This document shows positions 1-8,178 of a stretch of 64,000 nucleotides of DNA, piece after piece; within the stretch, counting starts at the first letter, position 1, and each line of letters opens with the position of its first letter. The DNA is from Agarilytica rhodophyticola. GTDB taxonomy: Bacteria; Pseudomonadota; Gammaproteobacteria; Pseudomonadales; Cellvibrionaceae. The DNA lies in contig NZ_CP021746.1 in assembly GCF_002157225.2 (NCBI RefSeq), forward strand, positions 1 to 64,000. The letters run 5' to 3'. A model generated the notes under the pieces. That model saw nothing but the letters and a program-made list of their open reading frames with translations. It ran no database searches and had not been told where the DNA came from. A program made the position numbers and the translations under genes.

Positions 1-780
1 GAACCGCGAACTGCGAACCACTTAACAATATCTATCGCTAGCGAAATTCGGCGGTGTGGAGGCCCGCTTGGCGCTTATTTCAACCAAGTACCTTTTTGCT
101 AATTTTCGAAGGAGATCGCAGACGTTCAGCGAAGTTTGTTTAAGTATTAAGAGTGGGTTTACAAATAAGACTGTGGTAATTAATAAAAGTTTCAATCGAA
201 TTAATTTTTTTTCAAAACTAATATTAATTTAAGAAAATAGTAAATAAATTACTGTAAAAAATAACGCGAGAAAAATATTCCACTAAATACAAATGTTACA
301 TATGTTTAATCCCATCGTAAATAATAAATCCCGCTCCCCCAATCACCGCGATAAAGAATAAAATTAATAATGTGAAAAATGTTTGTTTAATCATGTGGGA
401 GATTCCTGTGTGTGATTAACTAGATTACCCTGCAAGTCCGAATTTATAACGCCGCTGAAGCCTGGAAAGTACGAGTATAACGGGGGTTAAATAATTTAAT
501 CGTATTGACCTAGGTTACCCTACTGGCCAGATAGTCAAAACGCTCAACCCCTGTTATTTGAGTAAGTTATGAGGCAATGTTAACGAGCGCCATGCTGAGA
601 AGATTTTTCCAGCTAAGTTACTGTGTTGTTGTCATGTCGTCGTTAAACCCAAGTGTATAACGCCACTGAAGCTTCAAAACTGCCACTACAGCAGACATTC
701 AGCAATAAACGCCTGTCGACCTAAGCTACCCTACTGCTTAGATGATTAAAACATTGCATCCCCGTTATTTGAGCAGGTTT
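1..780. other. Non-coding end region of the integrated element
   Basis: No reading frame here has a recognisable product. The first 440 bases are AT-rich and featureless. From about 445 on, the stretch carries a long imperfect direct repeat that is listed separately. Its position after the last gene of the leftward phage-type module suggests an element end or an old junction, but no attachment site could be identified. Confidence 0.5.
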
Positions 781-790
781 TTAGGCAACA
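445..790. repeat. Imperfect direct repeat, two ~136-bp units
   Basis: Unit 1 (about 445-580) and unit 2 (about 655-790) both begin with TATAACGCC(G/A)CTGAAGC. Both contain GACCTA(G/A)G(T/C)TACCCTACTG, then CCCGTTATTTGAG or a close variant, and end in AGGCAA. Identity is roughly 75% by eye. A partial third start (TAGATTACCCTGCA) lies at 421. The second unit runs into the 3' end of the 110-aa gene. The function is unknown; an element-end repeat or duplicated recombination site is possible. Confidence 0.6.
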
Positions 791-1113
791 TCGACAGCAA
801 TGATATCAGCCGTATTTTTTGCTTTGGGGTATTTCCCAAAACGGTAATGCCATAACGTACATTTCGTCGCTGGACATAATCGCGCTTCATGCGCTGATTT
901 AGCACAGTCAAGGCATTCAGCACGAATGGCCTTAAGCGGTGAACGATAACCCTCGGGTTTTTCTTTCCCATAAAATATATTCTTACCCATGCGATAGGTG
1001 TGTAACGGGCAGGAATTAAATTCACAATGTTTTACCTGAGTACGAGTTTCCGCACAATCCAAGCATTTTTGTCGAATAGTTTTAATCGGTGATTTTCTAG
1101 CGGTAGTTTCCAT
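781..1113 (-). CDS. Cys-rich phage-type protein with two zinc-binding repeats
   Basis: This 110-aa protein has two copies of one ~32-residue unit, at about residues 13-44 and 62-93. Each starts IR(Q/A)(K/E)CLDCA and carries C-x2-C followed later by C-x4-C, then (L/W)H.YR(M/F)GK. The four cysteines per unit suggest one zinc site each. I know similar tandem Cys proteins among uncharacterised genes of phage replication regions, but I do not know a function. It is the last gene of the leftward module. A terminator-like hairpin lies between it and the upstream gene, so it may be expressed at a reduced level or from its own promoter. The protein is small and cytoplasmic, with no signal peptide. Confidence 0.7.
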   Translation of the reverse strand: METTARKSPIKTIRQKCLDCAETRTQVKHCEFNSCPLHTYRMGKNIFYGKEKPEGYRSPLKAIRAECLDCAKSAHEARLCPATKCTLWHYRFGKYPKAKNTADIIAVDVA

Positions 1114-1133
1114 AACTTTTTTCAGGCATAAAA

Positions 1134-1163
1134 AAACCGCAGCGATAGTCTCAACTGCGGTTT
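1134..1163 (-). terminator. Intrinsic terminator inside the module
   Basis: AAACCGCAG and CTGCGGTTT form a 9-bp stem, and the minus-strand copy is followed directly by a run of seven T. It lies between the DUF6362-like gene and the Cys-rich gene, both read leftward, so it should attenuate transcription into the last gene. Confidence 0.6.
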
Positions 1164-1273
1164 AATAATTTTTTAAATAAATATTATGTGCGGTGTTGGT
1201 TAGTACTTGTCTCAGGATAGGGCAAACTATACGCCTAAACCTCAAATTTGTCCCACCCGTTTTTTAAGACTTC

Positions 1274-1684
1274 TTACCAGGAGTTACCGCGACTTACCGG
1301 TACTTCTAAATTATCACTAATTGTACTAAGCGCTTCATTCCAATACCGCTGTGCCGTTGTTTTCGGATAGCCCACCTCTCGCGCAATGGCTCGCCACGAC
1401 ATGCGCTGTGCTCTAAGCCAAATTAGTTTACGCCGCTCTGGCTGATCGACTAGCGTAATCCAAGCTAAGGTTTCTTCAGCGCGATCAATGGCATCGGGGA
1501 GTGGTTGTAATATCGTGTATTTTTTTGTTTTTTCCATCCGTGCAATTTCGCGTGATGTGTATTTAATTTCAGGCCAATAATTTCTATGGCCCAGTGATAT
1601 GTTTCCTGGCAGTTTGCTTAACACGCTAACACACTCCTCAAAACGCCGTGCTACGGTTTTATTATCCCGGCCATGCCGATGCAT
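1274..1684 (-). CDS. DUF6362-like phage protein with C-terminal HTH
   Basis: The frame is open to 1717, but the ATG at 1684 overlaps the stop codon of the upstream resolvase gene as TAATG. I therefore take that as the start, giving about 136 aa. The central part (LPDAIDRAEETLAWI..., PERRKLIWLRAQRMSWRAI) and the segment WRAIAREVGYPKTTAQRYW look like the DUF6362 family of phage and prophage proteins. That segment is a helix-turn-helix resembling sigma-factor region 4 or terminase small-subunit DNA-binding folds. The likely role is DNA binding in replication or packaging control; the exact job is not known. It is translationally coupled to the RuvC-like gene. Confidence 0.7.
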   Translation of the reverse strand: MHRHGRDNKTVARRFEECVSVLSKLPGNISLGHRNYWPEIKYTSREIARMEKTKKYTILQPLPDAIDRAEETLAWITLVDQPERRKLIWLRAQRMSWRAIAREVGYPKTTAQRYWNEALSTISDNLEVPVSRGNSW

Positions 1685-2199
1685 TAGTGTCTCCCTGTTT
1701 GTTGATCCTGCGCCCACATGAGCAGTCCTAGCGCGTCTGCCTCGTTATCGTCAGCAGGTTCATAGCCTAAACGTCTAACCGAATCGATCATAGCCTGTTT
1801 ACTCGCATTACCTTTGCCCGTGATATATTTTTTAATTGTTCCAACGGGTACACCTTGGTAAGGAATATTTTCTTGCTCACCAAACGCGGTAAGTGTTGCT
1901 AAAAAACCACCGTACACATGCGCTGCGTCTGTCCCTATGTGCCGCCTAACCTCCTCGAAGTAAATTACGTCTATGCCATCGATGGATGTATGTAAATCTC
2001 GTAGCCAAGCATTAAATTTTAAAAATCGCATCCCACCCCCGTCGTAACGACTATGCTTGAAATTCGCGATGCCGCTGATAATTAATTCATGTGATGTCAT
2101 TGCCCATCCAATCGTTGTTCCTAGGTCGAGTGATAATATATTTTTTTGCATCATAAAATTTTTAGTGTGCTGTATGTTTTGTGTGTGTCGTTGTTTCAA
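1684..2199 (-). CDS. RuvC-like Holliday-junction resolvase, phage type
   Basis: This RNase H-fold nuclease probably cleaves recombination or replication junctions of the element. Acidic residues in RuvC order are visible: D25 in ILSLDLGTTIGWA, E82/E83 in VIYFEEVRRH, and D151/D155 in the C-terminal DDNEADALGLL helix. The segment GxxVGTIKKYITGKGNASK is typical of phage RuvC homologues. The start is uncertain. A TTG at 2199 has a GAGGA about 8 bases upstream, while ATG codons at 2154/2151 sit just before the conserved core but lack a clear Shine-Dalgarno. It lies downstream of the primase-helicase, separated by a 246-base repeat-rich gap, and its stop overlaps the next gene's ATG. Confidence 0.85.
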   Translation of the reverse strand: MKQRHTQNIQHTKNFMMQKNILSLDLGTTIGWAMTSHELIISGIANFKHSRYDGGGMRFLKFNAWLRDLHTSIDGIDVIYFEEVRRHIGTDAAHVYGGFLATLTAFGEQENIPYQGVPVGTIKKYITGKGNASKQAMIDSVRRLGYEPADDNEADALGLLMWAQDQQTGRH

Positions 2200-2241
2200 A
2201 AAAAATTCCTCGCGCGCGTGTAGTAAAATCTCATCTAAGAT

Positions 2242-2431
2242 GGGGAGTATCCAATGGGAATACTCCCCCTCTATATAGAGGGGTAAAAATTGGGAACCGG
2301 GAACGCCGCGTCAGCCGTGGCCTTAAGCGTAGCCACCTCTTTCTGGGAACGCATTTAGCCGGGAAGGCATTAATCCCCCGTAGTTACTGGGCTTATAGCG
2401 TTCTACTACAAATGGCGTTCCCGCCGGGAAC
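2242..2431. repeat. Overlapping hairpins and GGGAAC repeats, candidate replication origin
   Basis: The gap between the resolvase and primase genes holds a stem GGGGAGTAT/ATACTCCCC (2242-2250 with 2260-2268). This overlaps a perfect 18-bp palindrome, CCCCTCTATATAGAGGGG (2266-2283). Then come repeated GGGAA(C) units at 2292, 2299, 2345, 2361 and 2426, and an inverted GGCGTTCCC at 2414. CATTAATCCC and GGGATTAATG form a further inverted pair. The density of repeats beside the primase gene fits an origin or a regulatory leader, but no proof is visible. Confidence 0.45.
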
Positions 2432-2445
2432 TCGGTAATCCGGGA

Positions 2446-4620
2446 TTAATGTCGGGTTGTTTTTTGTTCGTTGACCTGCTGCAAATATCCCTTTTTTCCG
2501 CGCTTAGATATTGATCGATTGATATGCCCCGGCATAAATTCAGCGTCACCGAGTGCGACTGGCCCTAAGGGGTGATCTAGCCATTTTACGGAGGTCTGGC
2601 CGGGTGCCATGGCAGCGACTAATTTCTTTTCAGCTTGCAGTTGCTCTACCCAACGAACAAATTTATGTTTGCCTATTTGATGAAATGTTTCCGGTAATTC
2701 AAAACGTCTTTCATAGACACCGTTGACTCCGGTTTTGGTGTAAGGTTTCCCTTCTTTTGCAGCTTTCGCAATGGCATCGACGAACGGTGTTAAGTCTTCA
2801 GGTGTGGGCGCTCTTTTACCGGCGATCTCACGGGTACGATCCATTAAAATACCGGATTCATGATCACGTATAAATGTTGTCACCGATAGATTAGAACGCC
2901 CATTAGACTTAACAACACCACCGAACACAACACTGCCACGGCTGTATTTTTCCTTAATTATTTTACAGATAGCTTCCGCTTTATCTTGCGGTGGTTGCCA
3001 AAGTGCATAAGCACAACGTACGCCATCAACTAGACCACCTGAGCCGCGAATAGCTTCTCTTGCCTGTTCTGGGGTAGTGGCCTCACGTTTTGCAAAATGG
3101 TGAGAAACAATAACAGCGGCGCCCGTTTGTGCAGCGAGTGTTGCCAGTTGTGAACATACAAATTGTGCATTTTCCGGTATATTCAAATCTAACGCACATA
3201 GCGGTTGTAAAGGGTCAAAAATAATGACCCGTAAATCTGCGATGGTTTCACATTGACGAAACAGCGATAACCACGCTGCGGTAGCGGTAGGCATTCTTTT
3301 AACCGGATCGGGCACAAATAATGGGATAACACCCCCAGCATCGGGTAACGGTACCGCGTAGAGATGATGAGGTATATCTCCTAAGGTATTTAGGCGTAAG
3401 TGTATTTCAATAGCATCGTCTTCTGCCGTGATATACACCGATGCACCTTTTCGCATTAAGTCCCCACCAAACAAAGTAGGGGCGTTAAAGCGTAAACCAT
3501 TAAATGCGGCGACTTCACGGGCAAGCTGCGCTAATAAAAACGATTTACCCACACCGCCTGAAGCTGCCAGTAATGAGACTTGCGCTAGTGGAAAAATATG
3601 TTCAATAAGCCAATCACGTGCTTTGGGTTCTCCCTTAAATCGATCACTCGCATGCCAGTCTGTGAGTTGCAGACTCGCCATTTTCTTTTTTACCTCAATA
3701 AACCGACACGACTTAATAAATTCATTAACGTCTACACCTTCACTAATAGCATCTGCCGCATCCCATTTTTTCGGTTTATCCTTAGGAATCTCTAAAATAG
3801 ATACAGAAGCTGCACCAGCAGCCACAATGGCTTGTGAGACATTTTTTGCGTAGGTACTGCCTGCCTCATCATTGTCCGGCCATATTAAGACGTGTTTATT
3901 TTTTAGTGGTGACCAGTCTGTCTTATCCACTAACGTATTCGCACCCCCCATCGCTGTCGTGGCTATATTCCCTGTACTGATTAATGCATCCGCGCACTTT
4001 TCACCTTCTACGAAAATAATAGTGTCATTCACAGCTATCGCGGGTTGTTGATAAAGCGGTCGTATTTTAGGTGCCTGGTGCTTACGTGCTTTGACATCCC
4101 ATGGTCGAAACACCTTACCGCTTGGCGGATCAAAACGGTCGACACGCACAACTAAATGACCTGTCGTATCGTGATAATCCCATTTCGCCGTGACAGGCCC
4201 CAAGTCGTCCATAGGGGGTGATTTTTTTCTTTTAGGTGCTGATTGGAAAGCAGGGACGTTGCCTAACCACTGTGATGCCGATTCAATCACACGAGCAAAA
4301 TCTCGGCGAATATCAAATCCCTTGTGATGTGCCCATAAATCAAAAATATCACCGCTCTCATTCGTGGCGAAATCATGCCAGACACCGGCTTTACTTCCGT
4401 GCAATTCAACGACTAGGCTTTTGCCTCTATTGCCATCAATATCGCCAACAACAAATTGCTTTTGTTTCTCTTTACCTTCGGGGAATAGATAGTTGAGTAC
4501 ATTCGGTAATTGATCGAGTAAACGTGATTTTACCTCGTGCGCGGACGGTGCTATTTCTTGTTCATCCAAATCAATTTGATCATCCGCCGAACTGAAATCT
4601 AAAAAATTATTGATCGTCAT
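2446..4620 (-). CDS. Primase-helicase with TOPRIM and RepA-type ATPase domains
   Basis: This 724-aa two-headed replication protein has an N-terminal zinc-less primase-like region with KAGVWHDFATNESGDIFDLW. A TOPRIM domain follows: VEGEKCADAL supplies the catalytic glutamate, and IWPDNDEAG supplies the DxD pair (about residues 205-255). Next is a RecA-fold RepA/AAA_25 helicase domain with Walker A ASGGVGKS, Walker B LRVIIFDPL and sensor VSHHFAK. The C terminus looks like a winged-helix domain. It would both lay primers and unwind the element. The N terminus shares the ADDQ(I/V)D motif with the DUF669 protein of the same operon. It is 27 bases downstream of the zinc-finger gene and has no strong ribosome-binding site of its own. 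Confidence 0.88.
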   Translation of the reverse strand: MTINNFLDFSSADDQIDLDEQEIAPSAHEVKSRLLDQLPNVLNYLFPEGKEKQKQFVVGDIDGNRGKSLVVELHGSKAGVWHDFATNESGDIFDLWAHHKGFDIRRDFARVIESASQWLGNVPAFQSAPKRKKSPPMDDLGPVTAKWDYHDTTGHLVVRVDRFDPPSGKVFRPWDVKARKHQAPKIRPLYQQPAIAVNDTIIFVEGEKCADALISTGNIATTAMGGANTLVDKTDWSPLKNKHVLIWPDNDEAGSTYAKNVSQAIVAAGAASVSILEIPKDKPKKWDAADAISEGVDVNEFIKSCRFIEVKKKMASLQLTDWHASDRFKGEPKARDWLIEHIFPLAQVSLLAASGGVGKSFLLAQLAREVAAFNGLRFNAPTLFGGDLMRKGASVYITAEDDAIEIHLRLNTLGDIPHHLYAVPLPDAGGVIPLFVPDPVKRMPTATAAWLSLFRQCETIADLRVIIFDPLQPLCALDLNIPENAQFVCSQLATLAAQTGAAVIVSHHFAKREATTPEQAREAIRGSGGLVDGVRCAYALWQPPQDKAEAICKIIKEKYSRGSVVFGGVVKSNGRSNLSVTTFIRDHESGILMDRTREIAGKRAPTPEDLTPFVDAIAKAAKEGKPYTKTGVNGVYERRFELPETFHQIGKHKFVRWVEQLQAEKKLVAAMAPGQTSVKWLDHPLGPVALGDAEFMPGHINRSISKRGKKGYLQQVNEQKTTRH

Positions 4621-4647
4621 AATAAAATGTATATCTTTAATGCTGAT

Positions 4648-4995
4648 TTAAAATGGTATGTCGTCAGAGTATAAATTTTGTAATCGTGTCGTGTAGTTAT
4701 GAATAATCGTATGTATCAGTCCGTGTATTTCTTCTTTGGTATAGTCGAACAATGGTTTCTCTGAACCAACGTTACACACATAAGTAGCAAGTGGATTAAT
4801 GACGGCTTCTCTTGCTATTTTTTCAAGTTCGTTTTTTTCGTTTTCTGTCAAAGTGATTCCTTGTTTAAAATAATAGTAATGAATATCCTGGCAACGCTTT
4901 GAGCAAAAACGCTGCCTCTTTTTTAAATTTTTATTCGGATCTCGCCAACCAAACCCACCCGGTAGGGCAGAGCAAATAGCGCAGCAATACGACAA
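4648..4995 (-). CDS. Zinc-finger phage protein with SSB-like acidic tail
   Basis: This 115-aa protein has an N-terminal Cys cluster: C4, C5 and C8 (YCCAIC), then FCSKRCQD at about residues 30-37. It resembles the DUF6511 type of phage zinc-finger protein. A helical middle follows. The last residues are YSDDIPF, a close match to the conserved C-terminal tip of bacterial SSB (DDDIPF), which docks RecQ, PriA, RecO, ExoI and other repair proteins. The start is a TTG at 4995 placed directly after the TAA of the helicase gene, so translation is probably coupled. Function is inferred: an adaptor that brings SSB-binding host proteins to the element's replisome. The family name is tentative. Confidence 0.6.
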   Translation of the reverse strand: MSYCCAICSALPGGFGWRDPNKNLKKRQRFCSKRCQDIHYYYFKQGITLTENEKNELEKIAREAVINPLATYVCNVGSEKPLFDYTKEEIHGLIHTIIHNYTTRLQNLYSDDIPF

Positions 4996-7449
4996 TTACG
5001 CCACCTGTTCTTTTTGCTTAGCGGCATTAAAAATAATGCGTTGAATATCGTTTTTATTCGTATTGAAAGCGATTAAACAACTGGCGTGATAGCGGGTTAA
5101 ACCAAAGTTATGGGTGTAATTTTGGGGTAAATATTTGAGCTGGCGTGATGTCGCCTCTTCATTCAACCACCGACGAGATTTTCCCGCCCCCCCTTCAGTT
5201 TCATTCAGGTTCAACCAATCATCACATGCCGCCATGCATAATGTTCTTTCGCCAACGTAAAGCAGTCGCGTTTGTTGTAGCCGCGCCCCCGCTACGGCAT
5301 ACCAGTGGCCATATAAATAAAATGCGCCCGCCCACGCATTAAACCCAGTAGCCATCGTGGAAGTCTTGTCGTGATAGAGGTCAACCCATTGGAAAGTAGA
5401 ACGTGTCAGTAAATCAACCTCTGTCATGACAAAGTTTTGGATTTCAAGTTTGCTGCTACCGTCAGCAGAAGATGAAATAACCTCAAAAACATAGCCACAT
5501 ATCGGGCATTCACGGCAATGTATTGGCATACTCGCCTCACATTCTGGGCATTCTTTTTGTGGCGCATCTTCCTGTGGTTGAGGTCTTTCTAAATGTATTT
5601 TTTGTTCAAGCTTCCCGTGAATAATTGAGCTGGTGCCGAAATCCAAAATAATACAATCCGTTTTTACAACACCCGGATAGTCATTAGGATCAACAATGCG
5701 TAACCCTCGGCCAATCATCTGAATCATCGTACTATGGTAACTGCTGGGTCGTAGCAAGATGATGCAGCTTGTCGGTGTATAGTCGTATCCTTCCGTTAAG
5801 ACACTAACGTTAACAATGACTTGGGATTCCCCGGACTCGTAACGGGATAGGCTCGCTTGTCGTTCTTGTGTTGTGAGATCCCCATGAATACATTCCGTGC
5901 TAATGCCTGCATTTTGAAACGCTCGTGCAACATCATCCGCGTGCTCAACAGTAGAACAAAATATAATGGTGGGTCGATCACCGGCTTTTTCTTTCCAATG
6001 TCGAATCACGGCCTCATTAATCGGCTTTTTATTCATGATGTCGTTAACCGCTTTCATATCAAAGTCAGCGACATTTTTTTTCACTTTCGATAATTGCTTT
6101 CGTGTCCCCACATCGATGGTATACGTCACCGGTTGCACAAGGTGACCGGCATTAATAAGTTCTGTTAACGTAATTTGATCAGCCACATTGGAGAAGACGT
6201 TCTTTAGTCCTTTTTTATCACCACGATTGGGGGTGGCGGTGACACCATATAAAGCAAGATCGGGATTCTTCGCTCGCGCCGCATCAATAATTTTTTGATA
6301 ACTGTCTGCTGCGGCATGATGAGCCTCATCGATAACCAATAGATCTAACGCAGGCAACTGCTTTAAGTTATGTTCTCGTGATAGCGTTTGCACCATCGCG
6401 AAAGTGGTATCGCCTTGCCACGATTTCTCGTTTGCATCAAATACGGAGGTGGTGAGCGTCGGATTCACACGTAAAAATTTGGCATTATTTTGCTGGGTTA
6501 ATTCGTCACGGTGAGCGAGTACGCACGCTTTAGCGCCTTGATTTTTTTTAGCCCACTGCCCAACCACCCCCGATAGCATGATCGTTTTACCGCTGTTATG
6601 AGTGACAGTGAAATCACCCATCACATATAGGTGATCCTGATCAACAGAAAAACCATAGTAATCGCCCATACCCATCTTGTGTATGGTAAAGCCGGTGTGT
6701 AAAACATCCTCCTCATGAGTACTGTCGGCTATCATCAAACCATAGTACGTCATCCCATTGAGCGTTTTGGATTTGGACAAAGGGTATAACCCTAGGCTAC
6801 GCGCAATAAACGCCACGTCGTCAGCGAGTTCTTTCGATGCTGTAGAAAACGCCATGACATTTTGTGCATAGCTATTTTTATGACCATCAGAGTCAAGTAA
6901 TCCTGATAGCAGCGCTTCACGTGTTTTTCGTGATCCCGTTTTATAATGGTGCGGAATCAGCGGCGGCGTATGCATTAAGTTTTTATCGCCCAGTAATAAC
7001 CCAAAAAAATAAGGATCGACAGAAGGTTCCTCTTGTGATGGAAAATCTATCGCCGTTCGATAAAGTTTGTGCACCTGTTTAAAGCGAGTACTTTGTTCAA
7101 GGTAGGCACTCACACTAATATTCACAATACTATTAGCGTTCTTTGTTTTGACTAAAGAAAGAATATGATCTTTATTCACGATAAACGGCTCGCCTTTTAT
7201 TGGGCGTATCTCGTACATCATATCCATGCCGTGATATAAACGTTGGACATGACGAGGGCGGCTATCGGGTCCCATGAGGGTATCGCCCACCTGAATTTCT
7301 TCGACTGGCTTTAGTGTGCCGTCATACATTAATATTAATGTGCTTGGTGCATGACATCCCGTAGGTGCCACACCCAGCGTATTTTTGTGTTTCTCGAGCG
7401 CAGCAAGGCTCCGCTCGACAAACGTAGTTTGTCGAGGTCTTAGTAGCAT
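4996..7449 (-). CDS. SF2 DEAH-type helicase interrupted by an intein
   Basis: The precursor is 817 aa; without the intein (residues 32-285) the helicase is 563 aa. The N-extein ends ...LGVAPTG31 and the C-extein starts S286GKT, so splicing restores the Walker A motif APTGSGKT. Other helicase motifs are DEAH (374-377), TATPNR (404-409), the motif V region NVSVLTEGYD (about 547-556) and QMIGRGLR (577-584). A C-terminal zinc ribbon has C634/C637 and C645/C648/C651. It is a UvrB/RecG-like SF2 helicase of phage replication modules. Unspliced protein cannot bind ATP, so activity depends on splicing. It lies 60 bases downstream of the DUF669 gene in the leftward operon. Confidence 0.9.
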   Translation of the reverse strand: MLLRPRQTTFVERSLAALEKHKNTLGVAPTGCHAPSTLILMYDGTLKPVEEIQVGDTLMGPDSRPRHVQRLYHGMDMMYEIRPIKGEPFIVNKDHILSLVKTKNANSIVNISVSAYLEQSTRFKQVHKLYRTAIDFPSQEEPSVDPYFFGLLLGDKNLMHTPPLIPHHYKTGSRKTREALLSGLLDSDGHKNSYAQNVMAFSTASKELADDVAFIARSLGLYPLSKSKTLNGMTYYGLMIADSTHEEDVLHTGFTIHKMGMGDYYGFSVDQDHLYVMGDFTVTHNSGKTIMLSGVVGQWAKKNQGAKACVLAHRDELTQQNNAKFLRVNPTLTTSVFDANEKSWQGDTTFAMVQTLSREHNLKQLPALDLLVIDEAHHAAADSYQKIIDAARAKNPDLALYGVTATPNRGDKKGLKNVFSNVADQITLTELINAGHLVQPVTYTIDVGTRKQLSKVKKNVADFDMKAVNDIMNKKPINEAVIRHWKEKAGDRPTIIFCSTVEHADDVARAFQNAGISTECIHGDLTTQERQASLSRYESGESQVIVNVSVLTEGYDYTPTSCIILLRPSSYHSTMIQMIGRGLRIVDPNDYPGVVKTDCIILDFGTSSIIHGKLEQKIHLERPQPQEDAPQKECPECEASMPIHCRECPICGYVFEVISSSADGSSKLEIQNFVMTEVDLLTRSTFQWVDLYHDKTSTMATGFNAWAGAFYLYGHWYAVAGARLQQTRLLYVGERTLCMAACDDWLNLNETEGGAGKSRRWLNEEATSRQLKYLPQNYTHNFGLTRYHASCLIAFNTNKNDIQRIIFNAAKQKEQVA
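6595..7356 (-). other. Intein (254 aa) in the helicase Walker A motif
   Basis: The intein begins with Cys (C32 of the precursor, block A CHAPSTLILMYDGTLKPVEE) and contains block B GEPFIVNKDHIL. It ends in block F DHLYVMGDFTVTHN with His-Asn, followed by Ser as the first C-extein residue. These are all residues needed for class 1 protein splicing. Between them are two LAGLIDADG-like segments, FFGLLLGDKN and LLSGLLDSDG. They are only about 25 residues apart, so the homing endonuclease is internally deleted and probably dead. Removing the insert leaves an uninterrupted GxGKT loop, which fixes the boundaries to the base. Confidence 0.92.
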
Positions 7450-7509
7450 GGTAAAAATCCTTGTTGTGTTACATCGTGAACGCGTTAATGTGCCTAACGT
7501 GTTAAATGA

Positions 7510-8157
7510 TTAACTCACCCATGAAGGACGGCTATTCGATGTGGTCGTATTTTGTGGGTTCATGACCTGCGGCGGCACAGAAGTATGCGACTGACCATAA
7601 CCTACCTGTTGTGTCGGCGATGGTTGAGGCGCTGTGAACGAAACATTACCCATAATCGCGGCGTACTGCTTATTCTCTGGCGTCACGGCAATAGCAATAA
7701 TATTACGCGGCTCATTATTTTTATCACCTTTATCAACGCCTATTTTCGCCAAAAACTCAAGACCATCTAAATCGGCAATGCTGTTAATCGACAGCGCTTG
7801 CATCGCGTGATTAGAGAAATCATCTTTCCTTATGCCACGAGCGGAACATAACATCGCTTTCACAAAGGCACGTCCCATCTGTGTCCATTTGTCACTTTTA
7901 GGGCTATGTAATCCAATCAGTGACCAGATTTTTCGGCGAGCATATTCGCCTTCCAAAACAGTGAATTCACAATTTAAATAGATAGCGCCAGTGTCTTGAC
8001 TTTGTGTCGCATAGCCGCCCGTCCAACCCATGTCAGGATTATCATAACCGCCGGGCTTTATGGCGATTCTAACTTTGGCTAAGGTGCCTTTGGGAATAAT
8101 GTCAAAATCCACTTGATCATCGGCATCATTAAAATTTGTCCAGTCGTTATTCATCAA
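7510..8157 (-). CDS. DUF669-family ssDNA-binding-type protein
   Basis: This 215-aa protein carries the DUF669-like features of phage replication modules: WTNFNDADDQVDFDIIPKGTLAKVRI at the N terminus, then a conserved YLNCEFTVLEGEYARRKIW core. The central 130 residues would form an OB-like beta fold, and the last 50 residues are a low-complexity Gln/Ser/Pro tail. In related phages this gene sits beside a Sak4-type ATPase and is thought to bind single-stranded DNA; that role is inferred here from context. Unlike true SSB it does not end in an acidic PF tip, whereas the zinc-finger protein two genes downstream does. It is 21 bases after the ATPase gene. Confidence 0.75.
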   Translation of the reverse strand: MMNNDWTNFNDADDQVDFDIIPKGTLAKVRIAIKPGGYDNPDMGWTGGYATQSQDTGAIYLNCEFTVLEGEYARRKIWSLIGLHSPKSDKWTQMGRAFVKAMLCSARGIRKDDFSNHAMQALSINSIADLDGLEFLAKIGVDKGDKNNEPRNIIAIAVTPENKQYAAIMGNVSFTAPQPSPTQQVGYGQSHTSVPPQVMNPQNTTTSNSRPSWVS

Positions 8158-8178
8158 ATAATCTATTCCTTCAATAAA

